From assembly GCA_964630265.1 (NCBI GenBank), contig CAZVRW010000024.1, positions 1-39,102 on the forward strand: 39,102 bases of DNA. Reading direction: 5' to 3'. The position numbers were made by a program, and so were the translations under genes. The DNA comes from CAZBWP01 sp964630265. GTDB taxonomy: Bacteria; Pseudomonadota; Alphaproteobacteria; Rhodospirillales; Defluviicoccaceae. Below the pieces are notes generated by a model. It searched no databases and was not told where the DNA came from. It saw nothing but the letters and a program-made list of their open reading frames with translations. Shown here in pieces: positions 39,040 through 39,102 of this stretch (its first letter is position 1; each line of letters opens with the position of its first letter).

Positions 39040-39102
39040 GATGCAAACTCCCTTGTTGGTTGCGTCTTCCGCGAGGCCCGCATCGTACGAGGTGTGAAAC
39101 CA

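Overview
The window is GC-rich (codon third positions strongly G/C) and its gene families point to an alphaproteobacterium, most likely of the Rhodospirillales type: a PutA-type proline catabolic enzyme, a urea ABC transporter fused to a urease cluster, a type I secretion operon with an RTX adhesin-like substrate, a rhizobial-style XRE regulator and a VPLPA-CTERM surface protein. No rRNA, tRNA, CRISPR array or intact insertion sequence was recognised. The taxonomic call is inference from gene content, not a database match.

Layout. 1-2.7 kb (+ strand): the 3' end of putA, a badly decayed FAD-dependent oxidoreductase, a small lipoprotein and a membrane-anchored alpha/beta hydrolase. 2.7-13.4 kb (- strand): one long urea gene set in the order urtA-urtB-urtC-urtD-urtE-ureD-ureA-ureB-ureC-ureE-ureF-ureG, with mostly overlapping or very short junctions. 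A near-perfect sigma-54 promoter (13432-13447) and an 18-bp palindrome stand in front of urtA, and a strong stem-loop separates urtA from urtB. Together these suggest that the whole urea uptake and hydrolysis pathway is switched on by nitrogen limitation. A class IV aminotransferase is divergent from it.

14.7-23.1 kb (- strand): a secretion operon read as RTX protein (972 aa, DUF4114 plus 27 tandem nonapeptides) -> ABC exporter 2 -> ABC exporter 1 (with a C39-like domain) -> HlyD-type adaptor. Both ATPases have unusual ABC signature motifs. 23.2-28.7 kb: a fused SpmA/SpmB gate protein, a secreted S8 protease, an XRE regulator, an Fsr-like MFS exporter and a hemerythrin.

28.7-38 kb is the accessory part. 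A 1-kb stretch without a convincing gene carries two facing copies of a 93-bp element, 10-bp tandem repeats and a small truncated reading frame. It is followed, all on the - strand, by a run of about 14 small secreted, lipoprotein or membrane genes. These genes share domains in different combinations: an uncharacterised ~100-residue domain with an IPCA motif and usually a VIFG end (three full copies and one 3' fragment), a PliG-like beta domain (two copies) and a third small C/WRC domain (two copies). An L,D-transpeptidase and a GlsB-type membrane protein sit among them. A 114-117-bp hairpin-bearing repeat occurs twice, once next to a truncated gene copy and once supplying the stop codon of a gene. 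The island looks like a cell-envelope stress or lysozyme-defence module that evolved by duplication and domain exchange; this function is inference. The window ends with a lone VPLPA-CTERM protein at 38.4-39.0 kb.
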